Origin: JBJEFI01 sp051873875
GTDB lineage: Bacteria; Bacillota; Bacilli; Bacillales; Bacillaceae_G
Length of the DNA stretch: 27,646 nt
Assembly: GCA_051873875.1 (NCBI GenBank)
Contig: JBJEFI010000145.1
Location: 1 to 27,646, forward strand
Reading direction: 5' to 3'
In this document: positions 5,406 to 13,997 of the stretch, piece by piece
How the letters are laid out: the number at the start of each line of letters is the position of its first letter
Position numbering within the stretch: the stretch's first letter is position 1
Translations under genes and position numbers: made by a program
Notes under the pieces: model-generated
What the model saw: only the letters and a program-made list of their open reading frames with translations
Told to the model about the DNA's origin: nothing
Databases searched by the model: none

Positions 5406-6752
5406 ATGGATGTGGAAATTTTAAGTAGAATGCAATTTGCAGTCACTATCTTTTACCACTTTTTATTCGTACCATTAACATTAGGGTTAGTTGTACTTGT
5501 TGCTGCAATGGAAATTCAACATGCACGTACATTAAATCCTAAATATAAGCGCATGGCTGATTTTTGGGGAAAATTATTTACTATTAACTTCGTACTTGGT
5601 GTTGTTACCGGTTTAACAATGGAGTTCCAATTCGGTACAAACTGGGGTGGCTATTCTAAATTCATGGGGGATATTTTTGGTATTCCACTAGCAATTGAAG
5701 CGTTAGTTGCCTTTTTCTTAGAATCTGTATTTATGGGAGTATGGCTATTTGGTCGTGATAAATTATCACCTAAAATGCGTGCCTTCTCTATGATTATGGT
5801 AGCACTCGGCACAACAATGTCTGGATTGTGGATTATTACGGCAGATGGCTTTATGCAAAATCCTGTTGGCTATGAAATTGTGAATGGTCGAGCAGAAATT
5901 GTGGATGTTGTTGCCTTATTAACAAACCCATACACATGGCATATGTTTGCTCATACTATCACAACTGCATGGATTGCAGGTTCCTTCTTTGTTCTAGCAA
6001 TTAGTGCTTATCACTTATTGAAAAAACGAGAAGTTGATTTCTTTAAAACATCGTTTAAATTCGGTATCATTTTTGCAATCATTGCGACAACCATTACACC
6101 ATTTATTGGTCACCAATCAGGTAATAATGCAGCGAAACATCAGCCATCGAAAGCTGCCGCAATGGAAGCTGTTTGGGAAACAACAGATGCATTACCGTTC
6201 TCTGTTATTTCGATTCCGATTCCAAGTGAAGAGCGAAATTTTGAATTAATTCAAATTCCTAAGGTAGGTAGTTTCTTATATACAAATGACTTTAATGGTG
6301 AAGTAATTGGACTAAAAGATATTCCTGCTGATGAACGTCCAAATGTAAATATGGTATTTTACGCCTTCCGCTTAATGGTTATGCTTGGTATGTTATTCGT
6401 CTTATTATCTTGGTTTGGATATTACTTACATCGTAAAGATAAATTACTAACAACGCCTTGGTACTTACGTACAATGTTATATGTATTACCTCTTCCATGG
6501 ATTGCCATTAATGCTGGATGGGTTGTTACAGAGGTTGGACGTCAACCGTGGGTAGTATACGGCTTAATGAAAACCACAGATGGAATATCAGCTATTGCAT
6601 CATCACAGGTTATCTTCTCATTTGTCGGTCTTGTGATTTTCTACACAATTTTAATTATTGCAGATGTCTATTTAATGGTTAAACATGCGAAAAAAGGTCC
6701 TGCACCTTTAGAAGTTCCAACAACGGAAGGAGGTTCTTCACATGTCTCATGA
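5406..6752 (+). CDS. cydA: Cytochrome bd-type quinol oxidase subunit I
   Basis: This is the catalytic subunit of the bd oxidase, a membrane complex that oxidises menaquinol and reduces oxygen to water, here 448 residues with about nine helices. H18 (FYHFLF) matches the haem ligand near the N-terminus. H183 (FAHTITTAW) and probably M324 (FRLMV) match the axial ligands of haem b558. E98 and E106 fit the conserved helix-3 glutamates, and GRQPW is intact. The periplasmic Q loop is short, as expected for Bacillus. The ATG follows AGGGGGGA. cydB overlaps its 3' end by 11 bases, so translation is coupled. No cydCD follows. A cre site upstream suggests CcpA control. Confidence 0.97.
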   Translation: MDVEILSRMQFAVTIFYHFLFVPLTLGLVVLVAAMEIQHARTLNPKYKRMADFWGKLFTINFVLGVVTGLTMEFQFGTNWGGYSKFMGDIFGIPLAIEALVAFFLESVFMGVWLFGRDKLSPKMRAFSMIMVALGTTMSGLWIITADGFMQNPVGYEIVNGRAEIVDVVALLTNPYTWHMFAHTITTAWIAGSFFVLAISAYHLLKKREVDFFKTSFKFGIIFAIIATTITPFIGHQSGNNAAKHQPSKAAAMEAVWETTDALPFSVISIPIPSEERNFELIQIPKVGSFLYTNDFNGEVIGLKDIPADERPNVNMVFYAFRLMVMLGMLFVLLSWFGYYLHRKDKLLTTPWYLRTMLYVLPLPWIAINAGWVVTEVGRQPWVVYGLMKTTDGISAIASSQVIFSFVGLVIFYTILIIADVYLMVKHAKKGPAPLEVPTTEGGSSHVS

Positions 6753-7773
6753 TGCTTTGATGATTCTTTGGTTCATTCTTTGGGGCGTTATTTGGACAAT
6801 GTATTTCATTCAAGATAGCTATTCCTTAGGCACAGGGATGATTTCTTCTTTTGTTACGAAAGACCGTCAAGAAAGAAATCAAATGCAAGAAGCGATTGGG
6901 CCATTCTGGAATGGAGCAGAAGTTTGGTTAATTTTAGCCGGGGGTGCTACTTTTGCAGCCTTCCCTGTCGCTTATGCAGATATGTTTACTTACTTATACG
7001 AAGGATTATTCTTACTTCTTTTTGCACTATTCTTCCGTGCAGCTGGGTTAGAATTTATGCATAAAGATGATAATCCAAAATGGCAACGTACATGCCTGAT
7101 TGCTTTTCAAATTAGTAGTTTCTTGATTCCATTTTTACTTGGGGTTGTATTCTCCAACCTTTACTACGGACTATTAATTGGCCCAAATGGCTATGAAGGA
7201 TCATTCTTTGATTTATTAAGAAGCTATACAATTCTAGGTGGATTGTTATTTGTCTTCATGTTCATGCTATCTGGTTCATTATGGTTAATGATTAAAGTAA
7301 AAGGAGAAATGGTAAACCGTTCCTATACGATTGCACGTTTTTCCGCTGTTGTTGTACCAATTTTAGTTGCTATTTTCTACGTGGCAACAAATAATCGTAC
7401 AGAACTATTTGCTACTAATTTCACAGAGTATCCAGCTCTTTTTGCACTACCAGTTATCACTATGTTAATAGCTGTCTTAAACATTTTAGCTGTCTTTAAA
7501 AAGAAAATTAAAACAGCTTTCACTCTTGCATTATTAACGATTGCAATGTTTATGACGACAGGCTTCTCTGCTATGTATCCAAATATGCTACCTTCTCGTA
7601 TTGCACCTGAATTTAGCTTATCCTTATTTGAGGCAGCAGGAAGCGAAATGAACTTAACTATTCTGACATTTGTTGCCGCAGTAATGGTACCAGTCGTTAT
7701 CGGTTATCAATTATGGAGTTATTATTTCTTTAGAGAAAAAATTTCAAAAGAAGCTGCAAAAGGATATCGTTAA
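6742..7773 (+). CDS. cydB: Cytochrome bd-type quinol oxidase subunit II
   Basis: The 343-residue partner of CydA has eight to nine hydrophobic segments. It opens with the family-typical stretch around ILWGVIWTMYFIQDSYSLG, and the GPFWNGAEVWLILAGGATF motif near residues 53-71 is the hallmark of CydB. The AAGGAGG ribosome site and the ATG lie inside the end of cydA. Transcription ends at the hairpin directly after the stop. The maturation transporter genes cydC and cydD, often next in Bacillus, are not here, so haem assembly must depend on genes elsewhere. Confidence 0.97.
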   Translation: MSHDALMILWFILWGVIWTMYFIQDSYSLGTGMISSFVTKDRQERNQMQEAIGPFWNGAEVWLILAGGATFAAFPVAYADMFTYLYEGLFLLLFALFFRAAGLEFMHKDDNPKWQRTCLIAFQISSFLIPFLLGVVFSNLYYGLLIGPNGYEGSFFDLLRSYTILGGLLFVFMFMLSGSLWLMIKVKGEMVNRSYTIARFSAVVVPILVAIFYVATNNRTELFATNFTEYPALFALPVITMLIAVLNILAVFKKKIKTAFTLALLTIAMFMTTGFSAMYPNMLPSRIAPEFSLSLFEAAGSEMNLTILTFVAAVMVPVVIGYQLWSYYFFREKISKEAAKGYR

Positions 7774-7776
7774 AAC

Positions 7777-7817
7777 AAAAGCTACTACTAAGGAAATTCC
7801 TTAGTAGTAGCTTTTTT
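7777..7817. terminator. Bidirectional terminator between cydB and menC
   Basis: GCTACTACTAAGG pairs perfectly with CCTTAGTAGTAGC around a five-base loop, with A-runs before and T-runs after. It can end both cydAB and the convergent men operon; menC stops four bases away. Confidence 0.93.
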
Positions 7818-7820
7818 CAT

Positions 7821-9079
7821 TTATCTAATATCCTCTTTATATGTACATATTTCTTTTAACACATTTATGTTTATTTCTGCTCCAATACCTGGATTGTCAG
7901 AAAGTATTACTCGTCCATTGTTCACTACTACCTCTGGTGTAATAATATCTTGTTCATAATAACGACTAGACGCCGATAAATCAGCAGGGATTGTAAAATT
8001 AGGTAATGTAGCCAGGGCCAAATTTTGAAGCCTTGAAACACCAAATTCTAGCATACCACCACACCAAACAGGGATAGTTACAGCCTGACAATAATCATGA
8101 ATTTTAATTGCTTCATCCAAGCCGCCAACACGCCCAGATTTAATATTTACCACTTTACAACTCTCTAACGCATGTGCTGTTTTCACATCATCTAGGGAAC
8201 AAATACTTTCATCTAAACAAATAGCTGTTTCAATTTGTCGTTGTAACTGGGCATGGTCAACAAAGTCAAAATGTCCAAAAGGCTGCTCAATCATCATCAG
8301 TTGAAATTCATCTAATGCTTNNNNNNNNNNNNNNNNNNNNNNNNNNNNNNNNNNNNNNNNNNNNNNNNNNNNNNNNNNNNNNNNNNNNNNNNNNNNNNNN
8401 NNNNNNNNNNNNNNNNNNNNTCAAAATGTCCAAAAGGCTGCTCAATCATCATCAGTTGAAATTCATCTAATGCTTTTAACTTTTTTATGTCTCCTAACTG
8501 ATAGGCGCTATTTGCATCTACCATTAGTGGCAGTGTAGGAAAAGATGTCCGAATTTCTTTTATCAGCTCATAGTCCATTTTAGGACTTATTTTTATTTTA
8601 AAACGCTTATATCCTTCTTCTATGTATTGTTCAATTTGCTTCATCATCTGCTTTGGTTCACTTAAACCAATCACAACGCCAACATCTACATGTTTACGTT
8701 GTCCTCCAAGTGCTTGATATAAAGGTTTTTGCTGTAATTTTGCATATAAATCCCATAGCGCCCCTTCTAATCCTGCTTTTGCCATATTATTTCGCTTGAT
8801 CCATGAACAATCATTTATAAATTCTCTCGGATGTAAGTAGGAATTCTGTAATACCATTGGAATAAGATAATCCTTTAACATCTGATACGTTGTTTTAATT
8901 GTTTCCTCTGTATACCATGGCTGAGAGAAAGCAACTACTTCCCCCCATCCTGTTATACCATTTTCCTCTTGCACTTCTAAAAGAAAGCTTTCCCTCTGTT
9001 CATAGACGCCATAGCTAGCTCGAAATGGGGTCTTTAACGGTGCTTGAATATGATAAATCGTTACACTAGTGATTTTCAT
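7821..9079 (-). CDS. menC: o-Succinylbenzoate synthase (interrupted only by an assembly gap)
   Basis: MenC dehydrates SHCHC to o-succinylbenzoate in menaquinone synthesis and belongs to the enolase superfamily. As given, the gene is split by 100 N (8321-8420) flanked by two identical 55-bp copies. Removing the gap and one copy (155 bases) gives an uninterrupted 367-codon frame, the expected length. In that joined protein the catalytic set is complete: K161 and K163 (FKIKI), metal ligands D188 (MVDAN), E213 (IEQPF) and D238 (LDES), and K262 (NIKSGRVGG). The start codon lies inside the last 14 bases of menE, so translation is coupled. Related enzymes can also act as N-acylamino acid racemases, but the context fixes the role here. 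Confidence 0.93.
8321..8420. other. 100-N assembly gap with duplicated 55-bp flanks
   Basis: Bases 8266-8320 and 8421-8475 are identical. Both read through the IEQPFGHF region of menC in the same sense. The contig ends therefore overlap, and the gap is a scaffolding placeholder rather than missing sequence. Confidence 0.93.
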
Positions 9080-10490
9080 GTATATACCTCATTAATTGAT
9101 GTCTCATTAATTTATTCATGGCATTACGAGGAAGGTTATCTTTTACAAAAATAAGTTCATCAGGTACTTTATAACGCGCTAATCGCTGTCTACAATAGTC
9201 GAAAATTTCTTCTTTCGTTATCGATGCTTCTATTTGAACAATCGCAATTGGTCGTTGCCCCCATTTCGTCGAAGGGATACCAATTACGCCCACATCTTTT
9301 ACACCATCTATTTCTTCAATTACCCGCTCAATTTCAATTGGATAAATATTTTCTCCACCTGAAATAATTAAATCTTTTCTGCGGTCACAAATATATAAAA
9401 AACCTTCATCATCTACATAACCAATATCTCCTGTATAAAACCATCCATCAATAAAGCTACCTTCACTTCCATGCAAATATCCATGAAATACATTTGCACC
9501 TCGAACGACAATTTCCCCTTCTTCATATGGATTACAATCTTGGCCATATTTCTTTATCCTTAATTCACATCCAAATAAAGGCTTTCCAACAGATCCTTGT
9601 TTCCGATGCAAATCATGAGGTGATAATGTAACAATTTGCGATGCTGTTTCTGTCATTCCATAAGTTTGATAAAGAGGAATACCTTCTTCTAAACATCTCT
9701 CTACAAGCTGAGAAGAAATAGGCCCTCCGCCAACAAGAACAAAACGTAACTTTTGCAATGCCAATCTTCCATTTTCACTTTCAACCATGTCATGAACCAT
9801 TTTTGTCACAACAGACATCATTGTAACACGACGATTTTCAATTACCTCACAAAGTTGCGCTGGGTTATATGCTGGGACAGAAATGATTCGCATACCATAT
9901 AAAACACTTTTTATTAACATGGAAAAGCCACCTACATGAAAAAATGGCAAAGAAGATAGCCAGCAATCATCTTCATGTAAGCCTACATTTAATAAAGAAG
10001 CAATGGCGCTATGATAATGGTTACCATACGTATGAACAACACATTTTGGCCTTCCTGTTGTCCCAGACGTATACATCATTGTACAAGGTGCTTGTAATGA
10101 AAACGTAGCTTGATAATTCCCTTCTTTCTCATCTTCTATTTTCTCTATTAAAAAATGAGAAAAAGAAACGGAACGATCAGAAAACACAAATTTTGTCTTG
10201 CTATCTGCTACTTGCCATTGCCATTCATGTTCTGTTAATCGTGTATTTAATAATAAACTAACTGCTCCACAATACATTATGCCAAATATACACTCGATAG
10301 AGTTAATTGAGTTTTCGGATAAGATAGCTACTACATCTCCACGTTTTACTCCTATTTTTTGAAAATAACCACATCTCACCAATGCTCGTTGATGAAGCTG
10401 TCCAAATGTGATATGTTCGTTCCCAATTTCAATTGCCACCTTATTACTACTTAATTGTGCTCGTTGCATTACCCAATTCGGTACATCCAT
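9066..10490 (-). CDS. menE: o-Succinylbenzoate-CoA ligase
   Basis: MenE activates o-succinylbenzoate with ATP and CoA and belongs to the ANL adenylate-forming family. The 474-residue product has the AMP-binding P-loop YTSGTTGRPK (residues 140-149), then YGMTETASQ, the YTGDIGYVDDEGF hinge region, the RRKDLIISGGENIYP signature, and a C-terminal LPRNAMNKLMR carrying the catalytic lysine. The start giving MDVPNWVMQRAQ was chosen because GGGGGAG lies just upstream; a longer in-frame start would begin inside the preceding terminator hairpin. menC overlaps by 14 bases. A strong intrinsic terminator separates it from menB, so its expression may be lower than that of the upstream men genes. Confidence 0.95.
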   Translation of the reverse strand: MDVPNWVMQRAQLSSNKVAIEIGNEHITFGQLHQRALVRCGYFQKIGVKRGDVVAILSENSINSIECIFGIMYCGAVSLLLNTRLTEHEWQWQVADSKTKFVFSDRSVSFSHFLIEKIEDEKEGNYQATFSLQAPCTMMYTSGTTGRPKCVVHTYGNHYHSAIASLLNVGLHEDDCWLSSLPFFHVGGFSMLIKSVLYGMRIISVPAYNPAQLCEVIENRRVTMMSVVTKMVHDMVESENGRLALQKLRFVLVGGGPISSQLVERCLEEGIPLYQTYGMTETASQIVTLSPHDLHRKQGSVGKPLFGCELRIKKYGQDCNPYEEGEIVVRGANVFHGYLHGSEGSFIDGWFYTGDIGYVDDEGFLYICDRRKDLIISGGENIYPIEIERVIEEIDGVKDVGVIGIPSTKWGQRPIAIVQIEASITKEEIFDYCRQRLARYKVPDELIFVKDNLPRNAMNKLMRHQLMRYIHENH

Positions 10491-10510
10491 ATATACTCCC
10501 CCTTTATTCA

Positions 10511-10552
10511 AAAAAGGCTGTTTCAAAAGTAAATACTTTTAAACAGCCTTTT
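10511..10552 (-). terminator. Intrinsic terminator inside the men cluster, between menB and menE
   Basis: On the minus-strand RNA an 11-bp stem (AAAGGCTGTTT/AAACAGCCTTT) is extended inward by AAAAGT/ACTTTT and followed by six U. It lies 24 bases after the menB stop and 21 before the menE start. It should cut transcription between the two genes unless it is read through. Confidence 0.9.
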
Positions 10553-10575
10553 CCTTCTTATTTAATCCGTCTAAA

Positions 10576-11394
10576 TCAAGGGAATCTTGGGAATTGACCG
10601 AAGTCTGGTTGACGTTTTTCTTTAAATGCGTCGCGTCCTTCCTTCGCCTCTTCTGTTGTATAGTAAAGCAATGTTGCATCCCCTGCAAGCTGTTGAACAC
10701 CCGCTAAACCGTCTGTATCAGCGTTAAATGCTGCTTTTAAGAAACGAAGTGCCATTGGACTCTTTTCAAGCATTTCATTACACCATTGCACTGTTTCTTC
10801 TTCTAACTTCTCAAGTGGTACAACTGTATTTACTAAGCCCATTTCTAATGCTTCTTGGGCATTGTATTGACGACATAAGTACCAAATTTCACGAGCTTTT
10901 TTATGACCAATGATACGAGCTAAATAGCCAGCACCGTACCCACCATCAAAGCTACCTACCTTTGGACCTGTTTGGCCAAAAATGGCATTGTCAGCAGCAA
11001 TTGTTAAATCACATACGATATGTAATACATGGCCCCCACCAATTGCATATCCTGCAACCATTGCCACAACTGGTTTTGGAATAACGCGAATTAAACGTTG
11101 TAAATCTAATACGTTTAAGCGTGGAATGTTATCTTCCCCAACATATCCACCATTTCCGCGAACCTTTTGGTCACCGCCAGAACAAAATGCCTTTCCACCT
11201 TCACCAGTTAAAATAATAACTCCTACATTCGCATCATCTCGCGCACGAGTAAAAGCATCAAATAATTCATGAACTGTTTGTGGACGAAATGCATTATGAA
11301 CATGTGGACGATTAATTGAAATCTTTGCAATTCCATTATATGTCGAGTAAATAACATCTTCATATTGCTTTTCAATATTCCATTGAATACTCAT
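10576..11394 (-). CDS. menB: 1,4-Dihydroxy-2-naphthoyl-CoA synthase
   Basis: MenB is a crotonase-fold enzyme that closes the second ring of naphthoquinone from o-succinylbenzoyl-CoA. The 272-residue product shows the oxyanion-hole segments FCSGGDQKVRG and AGYAIGGGHVL. It also has QTGPKVGSFDGGYG, the loop typical of MenB, and the C-terminal KEGRDAFKEKRQPDF. These distinguish it from fatty-acid enoyl-CoA hydratases. The ATG follows AAAGGGGGA. It lies 57 bases after menH and is followed by a strong terminator, so it may be the last gene of a short men transcript. Confidence 0.97.
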   Translation of the reverse strand: MSIQWNIEKQYEDVIYSTYNGIAKISINRPHVHNAFRPQTVHELFDAFTRARDDANVGVIILTGEGGKAFCSGGDQKVRGNGGYVGEDNIPRLNVLDLQRLIRVIPKPVVAMVAGYAIGGGHVLHIVCDLTIAADNAIFGQTGPKVGSFDGGYGAGYLARIIGHKKAREIWYLCRQYNAQEALEMGLVNTVVPLEKLEEETVQWCNEMLEKSPMALRFLKAAFNADTDGLAGVQQLAGDATLLYYTTEEAKEGRDAFKEKRQPDFGQFPRFP

Positions 11395-11451
11395 GTATAA
11401 ATCCCCCTTTTTCTTCTACTAAAATAAAAATATTATTCTCTAGTAGATTCC

Positions 11452-12270
11452 CTAAATGTTTGCAATAAGAAACTCCTCTACTATTGTACCAAAAATCTGA
11501 CATTGTTCCACATGAATTACATGACTAGCTTGCGAAATTTTTTGATAGTTGGCATTTACAAGAAGATTTTTCATTTTTTTCATAATCCTACAAAACTTTT
11601 CATCCTCTTCTCCACAAAGTAATAAAACAGGAAAAGAGAAGGAAGAAAGCTTGTCCCAATACGATACTTGAGCGCCAGTCCCCATTCCAATCAAACTATT
11701 TGCAAGTCCCACTTTGTCATTAGTTAAGCGTTGAAGACGAAGAGTTTGGCGCTGAAATAGTGTTAACCGCTTTTGAAGTGGTTCAAACAAAGGAATACTC
11801 TCCCATCTAGAAACGAATGCTTCAATTGAATTTGCCATAATAAATGTAGCAAGTTCATTATCACTTTTTTGACGAAGTAATCGGTCTTCTTGTTCCATTA
11901 TTCCAGCTGTACAACTTTCTAAAACAAGAGATTTTACCATTTCTGGATAAGTAGCTGCAAAGGAAACGGCAACACGTCCTCCCATTGAATATCCTAGTAG
12001 ATGTACTTCTCTTGCTTCTTCCAGCTCTATAAGCTCATATAAGTCTCTAACAACATTTTCCATCGTATAACGGTTCCTATCAGGAGGTGCATCCGTCTCC
12101 CCATGCCCAATTAAATCAACAGCAATAACTGTAAAATGACTAGAAAAACCGTCAAGATAAGGTTCCCATGTTTCTTTACTACCTGTAAATCCATGCAATA
12201 AAAGAAGAAATGGTCCATTCCCCTTTTTCGTATAAGCATAAGAAACACCATTTATTTGCTTTTTATTCAT
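11452..12270 (-). CDS. menH: 2-Succinyl-6-hydroxy-2,4-cyclohexadiene-1-carboxylate synthase
   Basis: This alpha/beta hydrolase of 272 residues eliminates pyruvate from SEPHCHC to give SHCHC in menaquinone synthesis. The oxyanion segment LLHGFTGS, the nucleophile elbow GYSMGG with S95, and H250 (ASHVIHVE) of the catalytic triad are present. On sequence alone it could be any small alpha/beta hydrolase. The specific call comes from its place between menD and menB and its MenH-like FTGSKETWEP and IGHGETDAP segments. Its start overlaps the end of menD by eight bases, which implies coupled translation. Confidence 0.93.
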   Translation of the reverse strand: MNKKQINGVSYAYTKKGNGPFLLLLHGFTGSKETWEPYLDGFSSHFTVIAVDLIGHGETDAPPDRNRYTMENVVRDLYELIELEEAREVHLLGYSMGGRVAVSFAATYPEMVKSLVLESCTAGIMEQEDRLLRQKSDNELATFIMANSIEAFVSRWESIPLFEPLQKRLTLFQRQTLRLQRLTNDKVGLANSLIGMGTGAQVSYWDKLSSFSFPVLLLCGEEDEKFCRIMKKMKNLLVNANYQKISQASHVIHVEQCQIFGTIVEEFLIANI

Positions 12271-13996
12271 GGCTAGATAAGCCTCTTACTACCGTATCCC
12301 ATAATTGTCGATGAGCAGTTAAGTTATCATCTCGTTTCGAAATAACTTCGATAACGTGAAGACCATTTTCACGCTGGCACTTGTTCATTAACGTCTGAAA
12401 CTCATCCATTGTCTCAGTTCTAAAAAATTGACCTCCATACATTTGAACAACATGTTGATAATCTAATCCTAATGGTGTACCAAATACCTTTTCAAAATGC
12501 ATTGATTCATTAGCTTGCGGTAAAAATGAAAAAATACCCCCACCATCATTATTTACAACGACAATTGTTACATTCATTTCATAAAGCTTCGCTGCTAATA
12601 AACCATTTAAATCATGATAAAAAGATAAGTCACCAATTAATAAAACAACTCTTTCCCCTTGAGTAGCTACGCCTAATGCAGTTGATACAACACCATCGAT
12701 ACCATTTACACCACGATTTCCATAAATAGTTACATCTTCATCTAAACAATAGAAAAAAGAATCCACATCCCGAATTGGCATGCTGTTACTTACAAACAAA
12801 TTTGTCTTTGGAAGAATAGATTTAGCAATTGTCGTAACAACTGCTCCCTCTATATGTTCCTCCATGTTTAAATGGTCCTTCAACAATGTTTTCGTATCTT
12901 CATTATAGCGATGCCATTGTTTTGCATACTTGTCATCTAGATTGCTGATTTCCTCACATAGTTGCTTACAGAATGCGTTTGGATTACAAGCAACCATGAA
13001 ACTTGCAACATGAAGCGGATCACGCCAGCTTTCCCCTTCATCAACAACGATAACTATCGGATTACTTTCTTTTAAAAAGTTTGTTAACACTTTAGAAACT
13101 GGCATTCCCCCAACGCGAATAACGACATCTGGTTTTACTTGCTTGTTAATTTGTTCATGTCTTAAAAACGTATCATAGCAATCAATTATCCTTCTTTTAT
13201 CATGAGAACCTGTTCGAAGCTTTGATAACGGATCTGCCAAAATCGGATATCCTAAAGCATTAGCAAGCATAACAACAGCATTTGCATCATATTCATGTTC
13301 GTTAGGCCCACAAATGATAATACCTTTTTCATATTGTGTAAGAAGTGAAATTATTTCTTGCTTTTGTTCGTCATTTAAATGCTGTTCACCAATAACTGTT
13401 TGGCACACACCATTTTTTCTTTTTCCACTACTCCATTTATCAAGAAAATGCAAGTTAGGAACTAATGGATCACGAAATGGCATATTAATATGAACAGGAC
13501 CAAATGGCTTGGACATAGCACCTTTATAGCTTTTCGCTGCAATTGTTCGGACATAGTGATACATAACAATCTCATCTTCTGGAATTGCCGCTTCAATAAA
13601 TAGTTTTATAAATTGATTGTACATATTTAATTGATTCATTGTTTGTGGTGCACCAATGTCTCGTAACTCATGAGGACGGTCTGCCGTCATCACAATTAAT
13701 GGCACTCTACTTGCATGAGCTTCACAGATGGCAGGCATATAATTTGCCGCTGCCGTTCCAGACGTACAAACCAATCCAACTGCTCGATTTGTCTTTTTGG
13801 CAATTCCTAATGCAAAAAAGGCCGCTGAACGTTCATCTACGTGAACATACGTATTAATTCCTTCATGATTAGCAAATAACAGCGCTAATGGAGTTGAACG
13901 AGAGCCTGGACTAATTACTACATCTTTTATCCCATGGGCATACAATTCATCAATAAATGCCCCTAAATAAACCGCTAATACATTTTTATCCCCCAT
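12263..13996 (-). CDS. menD: SEPHCHC synthase (menaquinone-specific ThDP enzyme)
   Basis: MenD joins isochorismate and 2-oxoglutarate, with loss of CO2, using thiamine diphosphate and magnesium. The 577-residue length is normal. The N-terminal VISPGSRSTPLAL and VDERSAAFFALG segments are conserved; the latter carries the Glu expected to contact the ThDP pyrimidine. TADRPHELRDIGAPQTMNQ is typical of MenD. The ThDP/Mg motif runs from GDLSFYHDLNGL to NNDGGGIF near residues 455-490. The ATG lies one base after the menF stop and the 3' end overlaps menH, so it is inside a tight operon. Confidence 0.97.
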   Translation of the reverse strand: MGDKNVLAVYLGAFIDELYAHGIKDVVISPGSRSTPLALLFANHEGINTYVHVDERSAAFFALGIAKKTNRAVGLVCTSGTAAANYMPAICEAHASRVPLIVMTADRPHELRDIGAPQTMNQLNMYNQFIKLFIEAAIPEDEIVMYHYVRTIAAKSYKGAMSKPFGPVHINMPFRDPLVPNLHFLDKWSSGKRKNGVCQTVIGEQHLNDEQKQEIISLLTQYEKGIIICGPNEHEYDANAVVMLANALGYPILADPLSKLRTGSHDKRRIIDCYDTFLRHEQINKQVKPDVVIRVGGMPVSKVLTNFLKESNPIVIVVDEGESWRDPLHVASFMVACNPNAFCKQLCEEISNLDDKYAKQWHRYNEDTKTLLKDHLNMEEHIEGAVVTTIAKSILPKTNLFVSNSMPIRDVDSFFYCLDEDVTIYGNRGVNGIDGVVSTALGVATQGERVVLLIGDLSFYHDLNGLLAAKLYEMNVTIVVVNNDGGGIFSFLPQANESMHFEKVFGTPLGLDYQHVVQMYGGQFFRTETMDEFQTLMNKCQRENGLHVIEVISKRDDNLTAHRQLWDTVVRGLSSHE

Positions 13997-13997
13997 A

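Noticed and set aside
7821..9079. menC as a broken gene or two genes
   Set aside because: The break coincides with an N-gap flanked by identical 55-bp copies; the joined sequence is in frame and has all catalytic residues.
10491..10526. Longer menE start at ATG 10526
   Set aside because: This start lies inside the terminator hairpin and has no ribosome site; GGGGGAG precedes ATG 10490.
11395..11451. Hairpin in the menH-menB gap as an attenuator
   Set aside because: The stem TCTACTA/TAGTAGA is only 7 bp with a loop of about 20 A+T-rich bases and no T-run after it.
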